Shown in pieces: positions 25,997 to 34,754 of a DNA stretch of 64,000 nucleotides. The DNA comes from Bacteroidales bacterium (GTDB lineage Bacteria > Bacteroidota > Bacteroidia > Bacteroidales > UBA7960), in the NCBI GenBank assembly GCA_003550725.1, contig PUKZ01000104.1:1-64000 (forward strand), read 5' to 3'. Below the pieces are notes generated by a model. The model was not told where the DNA came from and did not search any database. It saw nothing but the letters and a program-made list of their open reading frames with translations. Positions within the stretch are counted from its first letter, which is position 1, and each line of letters begins with the position of its first letter. A program made the translations under genes and the position numbers.

Positions 25997-28579
25997 TCAC
26001 TCATCACTATTTGATTTGTCTTTATCTGCCTTCGTATCATCTTTTTTTTCAGTACTAGCTGATTTTTTGCTTTTTGTTGTTTTTGCAGTTTTCTTTGATG
26101 AAGTTTTAGTATCAGCTTTTTCGGCAGATTTATCCTTATCATCTGCTTTATCTTCTTTCACCCCTTCAGTACCTTCATCTTCTTTTTTACTCTTGGTCTG
26201 CTTTGTTGTTTTTTTGGTAGTGGTTTTATTTACATCATCAACTTCCGACGCCTTCTTTGATGTTTTATCATCATCTGTTGATTCTGACGACTTATCATCC
26301 TTTTTTGCTTTAGCTGTTTTCTTTACATTTTGTTTTGATTCAGATTTTGCAGAAGGATCATCTTTTTTCTCATCAGCTTTAGCATCCTTCTCTTCGGATT
26401 TTATCTCGTCATCTTTTTTTGTTTTTTCTTTTTCTTCCTGCACTGATGCTTCTTTTTTAGCCTCATCTACTTCGGTTTTGCTTGTCACCTTTTGTTTAGT
26501 TTCAGCATCTTCATCTGTTTTTTCAGGTTTTTCAGCAGCATCAGTAGTTTTCGATTCAGATTTTTCTTTTGCCTTAGATTTTTCTCCGGCAGGCACATCT
26601 TCCGACTTATCATATTCGGATTTTAAATTAGCCAATGCATCAATATCACCTAAAGTGGTTTTATCTGCGCTTTCTTTAATTTTTTTGACTGCCTGCTTAG
26701 TGGATTTATCTTTGGCCTTTTTCTTTGCATTTTCACTTGCTCTTTCGGCGGCAAGTTTGTCTTGATATATTTTGGTATGTGAAACAATGATTTTTTTACT
26801 TTCCTTATTAAATTCTATTACCTTAAAGTCAAGAGTTTCATCCATTTTGGCTGTGGTTCCATCTTCTTTTACGATATGGCGTGTTGGTGCAAACCCTTCT
26901 ACTCCATATGGTAATGCGATAATAACACCTTTATCGGATGAACCGACTATTGTTCCCTTATGCACAGAATCTATAGTAAAGACCGTTTCAAAAACATCCC
27001 ATGGGTTTTCTTCTAATTGTTTATGGCCGAGACTCAATCGCCTGTTTTCCTTATCAACATCTAGTACAACAACATCTATTTTTTCACCAATTTTGGTAAA
27101 CTCGGCAGGATGTTTAATTTTTTTACTCCATGACAGGTCGCTGATATGAATCAATCCATCAACACCTTCTTCGAGTTCAACAAAAATACCAAAGTTGGTA
27201 AAATTTCTGACAGTTGCAGTATGCTTTGACTTTGGCGGATATTTCTCATGAATGTTTTCCCATGGGTCAGGTATAAGTTGTTTGATGCCAAGTGACATTT
27301 TTCTTTCTTCTCGGTCAATAGTTAGTATAACAGCTTCGACTTCATCACCAACTTTCAGAAAATCTTGTGCAGTACGTAGGTGCTGTGACCATGACATCTC
27401 AGAAACATGTATCAAGCCTTCAACACCGGGGGCTATTTCGATAAATGCGCCATAATCGGCAATAACAACTATGCGCCCTTTAACCTTATCGCCTACTTTA
27501 AGATTTGGGTCAAGCGAATCCCATGGATGTGGTGTAAGCTGTTTTAATCCTAATGCAATACGCTTTTTATTATCATCAAAATCTAATATAACAACATTAA
27601 TCTTTTGATCCAGCTCAACAATTTCTTCGGGATGGTTAATACGTCCCCATGAAAGATCGGTAATATGAATAAGGCCATCAACTCCGCCAAGATCAATAAA
27701 TACACCGTAAGATGTGATATTTTTTACTGTACCTTCAAGTATTTGACCTTTTTCAAGTTTAGAAATTATTTCGGCTTTTTGAACTTCAAGTTCCTCTTCA
27801 ATAAGTGCTTTATGAGAAACAACAACATTTTTATATTCATGATTTATCTTAACCACCTTGAATTCCATGGTTTTACCCACATAAATGTCGTAATCCCTTA
27901 TAGGTTTTACATCAATCTGCGAACCCGGTAAAAATGCTTCAATACCAAAAACATCAACAATCAACCCACCTTTGGTCCTGCATTTAACATAACCGTTTAT
28001 AACTTCGTCTTTCTCCTTCGCCTCATTTATTCTCTCCCATGAACGTAATGTACGTGCCTTTTTATGTGATAAAATAAGTTGGCCCGACTGATCTTCCTGG
28101 CTTTCTACATATACTTCAAGACTATCGCCAATTTTTAAATCGGGGTTATATCTAACTTCCGCAGCCGGAATAACTCCATCAGACTTAAAACCAATATTTA
28201 CAACAACTTCCCTGTTATTGATAGAAACAACTGTGCCGTCAATGACTTCACCCTCCCCTATTGATTTAAGGGTTTCATCATACATGCTCTCAAGTTTTTT
28301 CTTCTCTTCTTCTGAATAAAGTTCCTGCTTTTTATCTACAGAATCCCAGTCAAATTCTTCCGGCTCTGGCATGGTATCTATTGCTATCGCTGAGCCATCC
28401 TCATCTTTTTTTAATTCAACATCTTGTGATTCATTATTCTTTGAATCTTCAGGGATGTCTTGATCTGTTTTTTTCTCTTGATTACCAGCTTCAAGATTTT
28501 CTGGCTGCTCATTAGCAGTATTATCAGTTTTTTGATTCGCTTCTTCCGAAGGTTTTGAGTTTTTGTTTTCTTCTGACAT
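25997..28579 (-). CDS. rpsA: 30S ribosomal protein S1 with a very long charged C-terminal tail
   Basis: The 860-residue protein contains six S1 RNA-binding repeats (about residues 70-590). The third to fifth are the clearest, each with a GVFIDLGG/GAFIEIAPG/GIFVELEEG core and a GLIH segment ending in SW. S1 recruits mRNA to the 30S subunit. The usual bacteroidete end, TTLGDIDALANL, is at about residue 640. Beyond it runs a tail of about 205 residues made almost only of Lys, Glu, Asp, Ser, Thr and Ala. The first about 60 residues are also acidic. A -7 element and an 88-base leader precede the ATG. Confidence 0.95.
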   Translation of the reverse strand: MSEENKNSKPSEEANQKTDNTANEQPENLEAGNQEKKTDQDIPEDSKNNESQDVELKKDEDGSAIAIDTMPEPEEFDWDSVDKKQELYSEEEKKKLESMYDETLKSIGEGEVIDGTVVSINNREVVVNIGFKSDGVIPAAEVRYNPDLKIGDSLEVYVESQEDQSGQLILSHKKARTLRSWERINEAKEKDEVINGYVKCRTKGGLIVDVFGIEAFLPGSQIDVKPIRDYDIYVGKTMEFKVVKINHEYKNVVVSHKALIEEELEVQKAEIISKLEKGQILEGTVKNITSYGVFIDLGGVDGLIHITDLSWGRINHPEEIVELDQKINVVILDFDDNKKRIALGLKQLTPHPWDSLDPNLKVGDKVKGRIVVIADYGAFIEIAPGVEGLIHVSEMSWSQHLRTAQDFLKVGDEVEAVILTIDREERKMSLGIKQLIPDPWENIHEKYPPKSKHTATVRNFTNFGIFVELEEGVDGLIHISDLSWSKKIKHPAEFTKIGEKIDVVVLDVDKENRRLSLGHKQLEENPWDVFETVFTIDSVHKGTIVGSSDKGVIIALPYGVEGFAPTRHIVKEDGTTAKMDETLDFKVIEFNKESKKIIVSHTKIYQDKLAAERASENAKKKAKDKSTKQAVKKIKESADKTTLGDIDALANLKSEYDKSEDVPAGEKSKAKEKSESKTTDAAEKPEKTDEDAETKQKVTSKTEVDEAKKEASVQEEKEKTKKDDEIKSEEKDAKADEKKDDPSAKSESKQNVKKTAKAKKDDKSSESTDDDKTSKKASEVDDVNKTTTKKTTKQTKSKKEDEGTEGVKEDKADDKDKSAEKADTKTSSKKTAKTTKSKKSASTEKKDDTKADKDKSNSDE

Positions 28580-28666
28580 TAGGTAATTTTAATTATACTG
28601 TGGTTTAATTTTGTTAAAAAAAACCGGGTTAAACAATTGATTTAATTAGCCCTAAAAAAGGGACTG

Positions 28667-28674
28667 CAAAATTA
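28667..28674 (-). promoter_or_regulatory. Candidate -7 element for rpsA
   Basis: TAATTTTG on the minus strand matches TAnnTTTG, 88 bases before the ATG. The leader contains a short CCC/GGG stem around a T-rich loop (about 28649-28663), a possible site for ribosomal autoregulation; that role is inference. Confidence 0.45.
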
Positions 28675-28837
28675 GGAAAAAACAAACAAACAACAAATAT
28701 TAATTATCAAATTTATCGTTTTGAAAGTTCAATTATCAAATGCAACTTTTATGAATAAAGGACAAAACAGATATATTTTTCAAAATAAAGAAGGGGGAAA
28801 TTTTTTCATGAATAAAACCATTTTGGCCGGAGATATT

Positions 28838-29494
28838 TTAAAACCTTGCAATTACAGTTTGGCCGGCTTTCACACAATCTCCATTTTTAACAGAAATTTT
28901 TGCATCACAAGGCACAAAGACATCAACCCTTGATCCAAATTTTATAAAGCCCAGCTCTTCGCCTTGTTCAATAATGTCGCCAGGTTTTGAATAGCAAACA
29001 ATTCTTCTTGCAACTACACCGGCTATTTGTCTTATCAATACCGGTTTTTGTTTTTCGGTTATAAGCGCAACAGTATTGCGTTCATTTTCTTCGGAAGATT
29101 TGGGAAGCCATGCAGCAAAATATTTTCCTGGACTATGTTTAACATAATCAACAATACCCTTAACAGGGCTGCGGTTCAAATGAACGTTTAAAGGCGACAT
29201 AAATACAGATATTTGCATCATTTCTTTTCTGAAGTATTCTTTTTCTAAAGTTTTTTCAACGGCAACAACCTTTCCGTCGGCGGCAGAATATATAGAACCG
29301 GGTATGGAAACAATTTTACGTGAGGGTGACCTGAAAAAAAAGATGATAAATAAAAAGAAAACAAATAACAGCCCGTAAATAACAAAATGATACACACTTT
29401 GTTTTTCTTCAATTACATTAACAACTATGGCTAAAGCTATTATCATCATTAATGTAATAACTAGTGTAGTGTATCCTTCTTTGTGAATTCGCAT
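28838..29494 (-). CDS. psd: Phosphatidylserine decarboxylase proenzyme, short form
   Basis: The 218-residue protein has two N-terminal hydrophobic segments (about residues 9-25 and 32-51), the block FMSPLNVHLNRSP, and FGSRVDVF near the C-terminus. There the Gly-Ser bond is the self-cleavage site that generates the pyruvoyl group. It converts phosphatidylserine to phosphatidylethanolamine at the inner membrane. The cdsA gene lies 34 bases upstream, placing two steps of phospholipid synthesis in one transcript. Length fits the archaeal/bacteroidete-type enzyme. Confidence 0.94.
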   Translation of the reverse strand: MRIHKEGYTTLVITLMMIIALAIVVNVIEEKQSVYHFVIYGLLFVFFLFIIFFFRSPSRKIVSIPGSIYSAADGKVVAVEKTLEKEYFRKEMMQISVFMSPLNVHLNRSPVKGIVDYVKHSPGKYFAAWLPKSSEENERNTVALITEKQKPVLIRQIAGVVARRIVCYSKPGDIIEQGEELGFIKFGSRVDVFVPCDAKISVKNGDCVKAGQTVIARF

Positions 29495-29528
29495 CTTTTA
29501 CCACCTATCAAATAATACTGTAATTTAA

Positions 29529-30347
29529 TTAAGTTATAAAAAGTAAATAAATAAATACAAAGGGAGCTGAAATTAAAACACCGTCAAACCTATCGAGTAT
29601 ACCACCATGACCCGGTAAAATTTTTCCGCTGTCTTTGGTATTATTACTTCTTTTGATCAATGACTCAAAAAGATCGCCATAAGTACCAAACACAATAATA
29701 ATTAAGGCAATTACAAACCAATTGACCATTGTAATATCTCTAAATATTACAGAAATTGCTATTGTGGCCAAAAGTGCCAAAACAGCACCTCCAATCATGC
29801 CTTCCCAGGTTTTATTTGGTGAAACTCTTTTAAACAACTTTTTCTTCCCAAAAACAGAACCAACCAAATAAGCAGAAGTTTCATTAATCCATACTATTAA
29901 AAAAAACCCCAGTAAGAATTGTATGTTATATCCTTCTCCACTAAGGTTAGGATCAGGAAAATATGATAACAATGAAAAAGGAACTGCAATATAAATAAGC
30001 CCTGTTAATGTATAAGATATATTTGCAAAAGGTTTAGGTTTTTTACGATACAACTCTAATAGCAAAATAACAAATACCGGTAAAAAACTAAAAAGCAATA
30101 ACTTAAAAGATGCGATATTAAGCGTTATTAATGCGTTAGAAACAAAAATGAATACCCCGGCTATAGTTCCTGCAATTTTATTAGGAAAAATAGTTCCTGA
30201 CTCCGATAGAGTATAAAACTCCCATAAACCCAGGATGGTAATAAAAAGAAATAAGAATAAAAAAATTTTGTGATCTGCAAAAATACAGCCCAAAATCAAT
30301 ACAATGAAAACCAGACCAGTAATTATCCTTTTTCGCAAATTATTCAC
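29529..30347 (-). CDS. cdsA: Phosphatidate cytidylyltransferase
   Basis: The 272-residue protein has about seven to eight transmembrane helices and the family signature SLIKRSNNTKDSGKILPGHG with GGILDRFD at the C-terminal end, preceded by SPNKTWEGMIGG. It makes CDP-diacylglycerol from phosphatidate and CTP, the precursor of all phospholipids. The start is GTG (MNNLRKR); the upstream ATG is out of frame. It has its own -7 element (30380-30387) and is followed by psd. Confidence 0.96.
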   Translation of the reverse strand: MNNLRKRIITGLVFIVLILGCIFADHKIFLFLFLFITILGLWEFYTLSESGTIFPNKIAGTIAGVFIFVSNALITLNIASFKLLLFSFLPVFVILLLELYRKKPKPFANISYTLTGLIYIAVPFSLLSYFPDPNLSGEGYNIQFLLGFFLIVWINETSAYLVGSVFGKKKLFKRVSPNKTWEGMIGGAVLALLATIAISVIFRDITMVNWFVIALIIIVFGTYGDLFESLIKRSNNTKDSGKILPGHGGILDRFDGVLISAPFVFIYLLFIT

Positions 30348-30379
30348 AACATAAAAGCGTTTTATTCTTCGTTACCCCA

Positions 30380-30387
30380 CAAATATA
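30380..30387 (-). promoter_or_regulatory. Candidate -7 element for cdsA-psd
   Basis: TATATTTG on the minus strand matches TAnnTTTG, 32 bases before the GTG start. It separates cdsA-psd from the upstream rsfS-ftsH-LUD-DUF2007 set. Confidence 0.5.
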
Positions 30388-30439
30388 TGCATAAAAGAGG
30401 TTGAAATTTTAAAAATTAAAGAAAATTTATAAAAAGCAT

Positions 30440-30605
30440 TACCCTAATTTCGCATCCGGAAGTCGCTGTGATACTTTTAATTCCATCTCCCTTAAATAAC
30501 ATTGTGCTTTGTGCAAGAACGAATGACTGCAGGATAGAGCTATTTTATTATTTTATTTTTTAGGGGCAAATTGACATTGCTTCTTGCCAAACAAGTTCAA
30601 AGAAT
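30440..30605. repeat. GC-richer intergenic segment, candidate dispersed repeat
   Basis: Within the 325-base gap between the DUF2007 and cdsA genes, this stretch is visibly richer in G+C than its surroundings. On the minus strand it contains a 15-codon frame with an upstream GGGAG (MELKVSQRLPDAKLG) at about 30443-30490. It also has a short interspersed TTGCAC/GTGCAA pairing. It does not resemble a tRNA. I suspect a repeated intergenic element, but one copy only is visible in this window. Confidence 0.3.
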
Positions 30606-30672
30606 AATAAACAAATCCTGAAAAAAATTACTTAAATTTTAATCCTGTAGTTGATTTACAATATTATCCGCT

Positions 30673-30876
30673 TTAGCTTAAATCTTCTTTAGTTATTATG
30701 TTTTTGGCTTTTAAAACATCGTCCTGGCTGACATATACTTCTAATTCACCAAAAAGATATACTGAATCTTTTTTATTAACAATAACACTATTTATACCAT
30801 TATCTTTAAGCACGGCTTTAACAATACCTGCTTTATGCTCAAATTGAGTAGAATAAATTCTTTTCCAATCATCCAT
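30673..30876 (-). CDS. DUF2007-type small protein
   Basis: A 67-residue protein starting at the ATG at 30876 (MDDWKRIYSTQFEHKAG). The TTG start in the ORF track overlaps the stop of the upstream LUD gene and is less likely. The ferredoxin-like DUF2007 pattern is seen in AGIVKAVLKDNGI and LFGELEVYVSQDD. Family members are described as putative signal-transducing proteins, without firm function. It starts 2 bases after the LUD stop, so the two are translationally coupled. Confidence 0.75.
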   Translation of the reverse strand: MDDWKRIYSTQFEHKAGIVKAVLKDNGINSVIVNKKDSVYLFGELEVYVSQDDVLKAKNIITKEDLS

Positions 30877-30878
30877 AA

Positions 30879-31520
30879 TCAAGCAGGGTCATCAATTAGA
30901 AATAAAAAAAGTTTTTTTGGGCCATGAGCACCCATTACCAATGTTTTTTCAATATCTGCCGTACGGCTTGGCCCACTTATAAACGAAATAAACTGAGGTA
31001 TTTTATTATATTTCGATTTTACGCCATTTAAAGCTTTAAAGATGTCTTCTATGATCTGACTGGTATATGCAAATACAAAATGCACCGGAGAAGTAAAGTA
31101 TTGACGACGCTCAGGTTTATTTTCAGCAGTAACCATTATAGTGCCGGTTTGGGAAATTAAATACTCGCATCGTGTTAATGAACAGTCTGCAGCATCGAGT
31201 TTTTTATCATCAGTTATATAATTCAAATCATATTTTTCCAATAGACCAATCAATTCATAATCTTTGCAAAACAATTCCGTTAAGGAATACTCTTGCATAA
31301 TTGCCTTAAGGTTTTGGCAAAACTCTATTTCATTGGCACAATAAACAAACTTTCCGCCCAGGTTTTTAAAAGCATTGGCAAAACATATTTCAGGGATTTC
31401 GCTGCTATCTTTGAATAATTTAAAATCGAAATTAGAATCAACAAAAGGGGAGTCTGCACTTATTGCCAATGCTTCTCTTATGCTTTTTAACACCTTTTCT
31501 CTTGGTGCAGTTTCTTCCAT
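30879..31520 (-). CDS. LUD domain protein (LutC/YkgG family)
   Basis: The 213-residue protein has the LUD fold: CEYLISQTGTIMVTAE near residue 125 and FISGPSRTADIEKTLVMGAH near the C-terminus. In LutABC the LutC subunit takes part in lactate oxidation, but the LutA and LutB partners are not present here. Instead it lies 50 bases after ftsH, a conserved location in Bacteroidota whose meaning is unclear to me. The DUF2007 gene follows directly. Confidence 0.87.
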   Translation of the reverse strand: MEETAPREKVLKSIREALAISADSPFVDSNFDFKLFKDSSEIPEICFANAFKNLGGKFVYCANEIEFCQNLKAIMQEYSLTELFCKDYELIGLLEKYDLNYITDDKKLDAADCSLTRCEYLISQTGTIMVTAENKPERRQYFTSPVHFVFAYTSQIIEDIFKALNGVKSKYNKIPQFISFISGPSRTADIEKTLVMGAHGPKKLFLFLIDDPA

Positions 31521-31570
31521 ATTTGATTGTTGTTAAGGTTAACCGCTTCAGCCACAAGCAGCAGGTTCTT

Positions 31571-33697
31571 TTATTTATTGTTTCGTTTCTCTGTGGTTTC
31601 AGGTTTTAGCTTTTTTGATTCATCCTGATATGATTGGCTGTTATTTTCGTGAACAGCAGCCTTTGGTTCTTTATCTTCATCTTTTTTGGACTTTTTGGAG
31701 GTGGCGGTCTTTTTTTCATCTTTTTTATCAGTCTCTTCCTCTTCTTTTTTGAAAGGGCGTTCGCCAAATATTTTTACCATGTCTTCATTGAAGATAACCT
31801 CTTTATCTAGAAGCTTTTCAGCAAGTTTAATCAAATTATTCTTATCGTCAACCAATATTTTCTTTGCTCTTTTATAAGCTTTTTCAACAAGGGCACTCAC
31901 CTCTTCATCAATTGTTTGTGCAGTTTTTTCAGAATATGGTTTTGTAAAATTATATTCTGACCGGCCACTGGAATCATAATAACTTATATTCCCTATTTTT
32001 GGATTTAGCCCAAAATATACTATCATTGCATAGGCTTGTTTTGTTACTCTTTCCAGGTCATTTAGTGCTCCTGTTGAGACATTACCAAATATTATTTCTT
32101 CGGCAGCTCTTCCGCCTAATGCGGCGGTAATTTCATCAAACATTTGCTCTTCGGTTGATAATTGTCTTTCTTCGGGCAAATACCATGCAGCACCTAAGGC
32201 TTTTCCCCTGGGTACAATAGTTACTTTTACCAATGGATGTGCATGTTCAAGTTTCCAGTTTACGGCGGCATGGCCGGCCTCGTGATAGGCTATAGCTTTT
32301 TTTTCGTTGGGGGATATTATTTTGTTTCTTTTTTCCAATCCGCCAATAATGCGATCAATAGCATCAAGGAAGTCTTGTCTTTCAACAGCTTTTTTATTTC
32401 TCCTGGCAGCAATAAGAGCTGCCTCATTACTGACATTAGCAATATCGGCACCTGAAAACCCAGGTGTTTGCTTGGCCAGAAAATCAACACTTACGTCGTC
32501 GGCAAGCTTTAATGGTTTAACATGAACTTTGAATATTGCTTCACGTTCTTTCAGGTCGGGCATTTCAACATGTATTTGCCTGTCAAACCTTCCTGCCCTC
32601 AGCAAAGCCCGGTCAAGAATATCAGCACGATTTGTGGCTGCCAGGATAATAACGCCTGAGTTAGTATCAAAACCATCCATTTCAGAAAGCAATGAGTTTA
32701 AGGTATTTTCACGCTCATCATTGGCACCTGTCATGGGGTTTTTGCCCCTGGCACGTCCTATAGCATCAATCTCATCTATAAAAATAATACATGGAGCTTT
32801 TTCCTTGGCATTTTTAAAAAGATCACGTACTCTTGAAGCTCCAACCCCGACAAACATTTCAACAAAATCTGAGCCGCTAAGCGAGAAAAAAGGCACCTGG
32901 GCTTCACCTGCAACAGCTTTTGCAAGCAAAGTTTTACCTGTTCCGGGTGGCCCAACTATTATTGCTCCTTTTGGTATAGAACCTCCTATTTCGGTAAATT
33001 TTTGCGGATTTTTCAGAAACTCTACTATCTCCATTATCTCAACTTTAGCTTCTTCCAACCCTGCAACATTATTAAAATCTACAGTAACATTAGTATTACT
33101 GTCATACAACTTAGCCTTTGATTTACCAACATTAAAAATCTGCCCGCCCCCAGAAGCACGAGCCATACGACGTATTATAAAAATCCAGAAAGCAATAAGA
33201 AGCCCGATAGGAATAAGCCAACTTAATATATCACTCCCCCAGTCGCGCCTTTGATCATAATATATGGGAGGCTCTGCAACCTCTGCTTCCTCAGTAGCTT
33301 TGTCAACCCTTGAAATAAAAACATCAACTGATCCTATCCTGAAAGTATAATGCGGGGTTGTCCTTTCCTCACGACCGAAACCGGGCTCTTCAATATCATC
33401 ATATTTTTCCTGGTCTAAACGATCTTCCTTAATATATACCTCAACGATCTCTTCGTTTATAACTTTAACCCTGTCAACATCACCTGCTTTTAGCATATCA
33501 TTGATAAATCGCTGCTGAGATATTTCAACAGCTCCACCTCCCCAGTTCATAAATTGCAAACCTATAAATAACAAAGCAAGAAGACCATATATCCAATAAA
33601 AATTAAAACCGGGCTTATTCGGCTTAATGTTTTTTTCTTGTCGGCCTTGATTCTTACTTTGGGAAGGTTGATCCTTTTGTGGGTTACCTTTATCCAT
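31571..33697 (-). CDS. ftsH: ATP-dependent zinc metalloprotease FtsH
   Basis: The 708-residue protein has TM segments at about residues 32-48 and 160-176 bracketing a periplasmic domain, and an AAA module with Walker A GPPGTGKT (249-256), Walker B IIFIDEIDAIG and the ATNRADILDRALLRAGRFDR second region of homology. The protease domain carries HEAGH (472-476). It degrades membrane and short-lived regulatory proteins. The last about 60 residues are Lys/Glu/Asp-rich and poorly conserved. Its ATG abuts the rsfS stop with no gap. Confidence 0.97.
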   Translation of the reverse strand: MDKGNPQKDQPSQSKNQGRQEKNIKPNKPGFNFYWIYGLLALLFIGLQFMNWGGGAVEISQQRFINDMLKAGDVDRVKVINEEIVEVYIKEDRLDQEKYDDIEEPGFGREERTTPHYTFRIGSVDVFISRVDKATEEAEVAEPPIYYDQRRDWGSDILSWLIPIGLLIAFWIFIIRRMARASGGGQIFNVGKSKAKLYDSNTNVTVDFNNVAGLEEAKVEIMEIVEFLKNPQKFTEIGGSIPKGAIIVGPPGTGKTLLAKAVAGEAQVPFFSLSGSDFVEMFVGVGASRVRDLFKNAKEKAPCIIFIDEIDAIGRARGKNPMTGANDERENTLNSLLSEMDGFDTNSGVIILAATNRADILDRALLRAGRFDRQIHVEMPDLKEREAIFKVHVKPLKLADDVSVDFLAKQTPGFSGADIANVSNEAALIAARRNKKAVERQDFLDAIDRIIGGLEKRNKIISPNEKKAIAYHEAGHAAVNWKLEHAHPLVKVTIVPRGKALGAAWYLPEERQLSTEEQMFDEITAALGGRAAEEIIFGNVSTGALNDLERVTKQAYAMIVYFGLNPKIGNISYYDSSGRSEYNFTKPYSEKTAQTIDEEVSALVEKAYKRAKKILVDDKNNLIKLAEKLLDKEVIFNEDMVKIFGERPFKKEEEETDKKDEKKTATSKKSKKDEDKEPKAAVHENNSQSYQDESKKLKPETTEKRNNK

Positions 33698-34087
33698 CTA
33701 TGTAGTTTTAATATTAAATGTTTCTATATTTTTAAAAGGAGCATCGGCCCATAAATCCTCCAGTTTATAATGATCTCTTACCTCTTCCTGAAATACATGT
33801 ACTACTACATCCAAATAATCCAGCAGTATCCATTCTGCATTAGTAACTCCTTCACGCCTGCTGGGAAAACAACCTGTGTGCTTTTTTACAAATTCCTCAA
33901 CAGATTCGGCGATTGCACCTACATGTGTCCGGGAAGTTCCATGACAAATTATAAAATAATCACAAATAGCAATATTAAATTTTGATAAATCTAAACAAAC
34001 AATTTCTAAACCTTTTTTTTCTTCTATTCCTTCAATTATATAATTAACAAATATTTCAGTATCAATCTTTTCTTTGAATTGGGTCAT
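33698..34087 (-). CDS. rsfS: Ribosome silencing factor RsfS
   Basis: The 129-residue protein matches the RsfS/Iojap family: DLSKFNIAICDYFIICHGTS, then WILLDYLDVVVHVFQEEVR and YKLEDLWADAP near the end. It binds L14 on the 50S subunit and blocks subunit joining when nutrients are short. The gene ends exactly where ftsH begins, so the two are one transcript. A -7 element lies 28 bases before the ATG. Confidence 0.96.
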   Translation of the reverse strand: MTQFKEKIDTEIFVNYIIEGIEEKKGLEIVCLDLSKFNIAICDYFIICHGTSRTHVGAIAESVEEFVKKHTGCFPSRREGVTNAEWILLDYLDVVVHVFQEEVRDHYKLEDLWADAPFKNIETFNIKTT

Positions 34088-34115
34088 TCCTGGTTTTTTG
34101 ATTCTACATTTTTTG

Positions 34116-34123
34116 CAAAGATA
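34116..34123 (-). promoter_or_regulatory. Candidate -7 element for rsfS-ftsH-LUD-DUF2007
   Basis: TATCTTTG followed by CA on the minus strand matches TAnnTTTG exactly, 28 bases before the rsfS ATG. Confidence 0.55.
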
Positions 34124-34319
34124 ATCAATTTTTATGAGTTTTGCTTATATTGTTCTTTTTATGAAGTTTTATAAAAAGATAAATTAACTTAATTTATGAT
34201 TGTTTTATATTCCCCCTGGCCTAATATATACAGTTAAGTTTTAATCTTTAATTTGAAACATTTTAAACCCTAAACATAAAAATAATGTTATCTTCATCAC
34301 ATAAAAAACGCTTAAAGAT

Positions 34320-34733
34320 ATGTTTACATTATTAAACAAAAAAGGATTATTATCGGAAGCATATTTTAAAACTTCCCGCAGCAGTGGCCCGGGAGGACAA
34401 AATGTAAATAAAGTCAATACAAAAGTTGAACTGCGTTTTAATATTAAAAACTCACAATATTTAACAGACCAACAAAAAGAAGTACTATTGCAAAAACTTA
34501 AGCACAGGATTAACTCAGAGGGTGAGCTTATCATCACTTCCGAAGCAACACGTTCGCAGTTCAGGAACAAAAAACACAGTATATCCGGGTTTTTTGACTT
34601 ATTAAACAATGCATTTGCTACACGTAAAAAAAGAATCGCTACAAAGCCAACAAAAAAATCAAATAAAAAAAGACTGGAATTAAAAAGAAAACACTCTAAA
34701 AAAAAACAACTTAGAAAAAAGCCGGGTATCTGA
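34320..34733 (+). CDS. arfB: Alternative ribosome-rescue hydrolase ArfB (YaeJ/ICT1 family)
   Basis: The 137-residue protein has the release-factor catalytic loop SSGPGGQNVNK with GGQ at residues 25-27. It lacks the codon-recognition domains of RF1 and RF2. It ends in a very basic tail (about 110-137, KKRLELKRKHSKKKQ), which in ArfB enters the empty mRNA channel. It releases peptides from ribosomes stalled without a stop codon. birA follows 21 bases downstream on the same strand. The antisense frame 34241-34741 is a shadow. Confidence 0.95.
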   Translation: MFTLLNKKGLLSEAYFKTSRSSGPGGQNVNKVNTKVELRFNIKNSQYLTDQQKEVLLQKLKHRINSEGELIITSEATRSQFRNKKHSISGFFDLLNNAFATRKKRIATKPTKKSNKKRLELKRKHSKKKQLRKKPGI

Positions 34734-34754
34734 TCAAACATTTAACGAAATATT

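Noticed and set aside
25950-26765. 271-residue plus-strand ORF, Ser/Phe/Leu/Val-rich
   Set aside because: It is the antisense of the Lys/Glu/Asp/Ser-rich S1 tail. Low-complexity codons read backward give long open frames; the composition (runs of Ser, Phe, Val) is not protein-like.
28721-28933. 70-residue plus-strand ORF between rpsA and psd
   Set aside because: Its second half is antisense to the conserved PSD processing region; no promoter or start context.
32529-33254. 241-residue plus-strand ORF opposite ftsH
   Set aside because: It is fully antisense to the conserved AAA domain of FtsH, with no recognisable motif or start context.
34241-34741. 166-residue minus-strand ORF over arfB
   Set aside because: Antisense to arfB, which has a clear GGQ motif and family length. 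The Phe/Leu/Cys-rich frame is an artefact of the Lys-rich gene.
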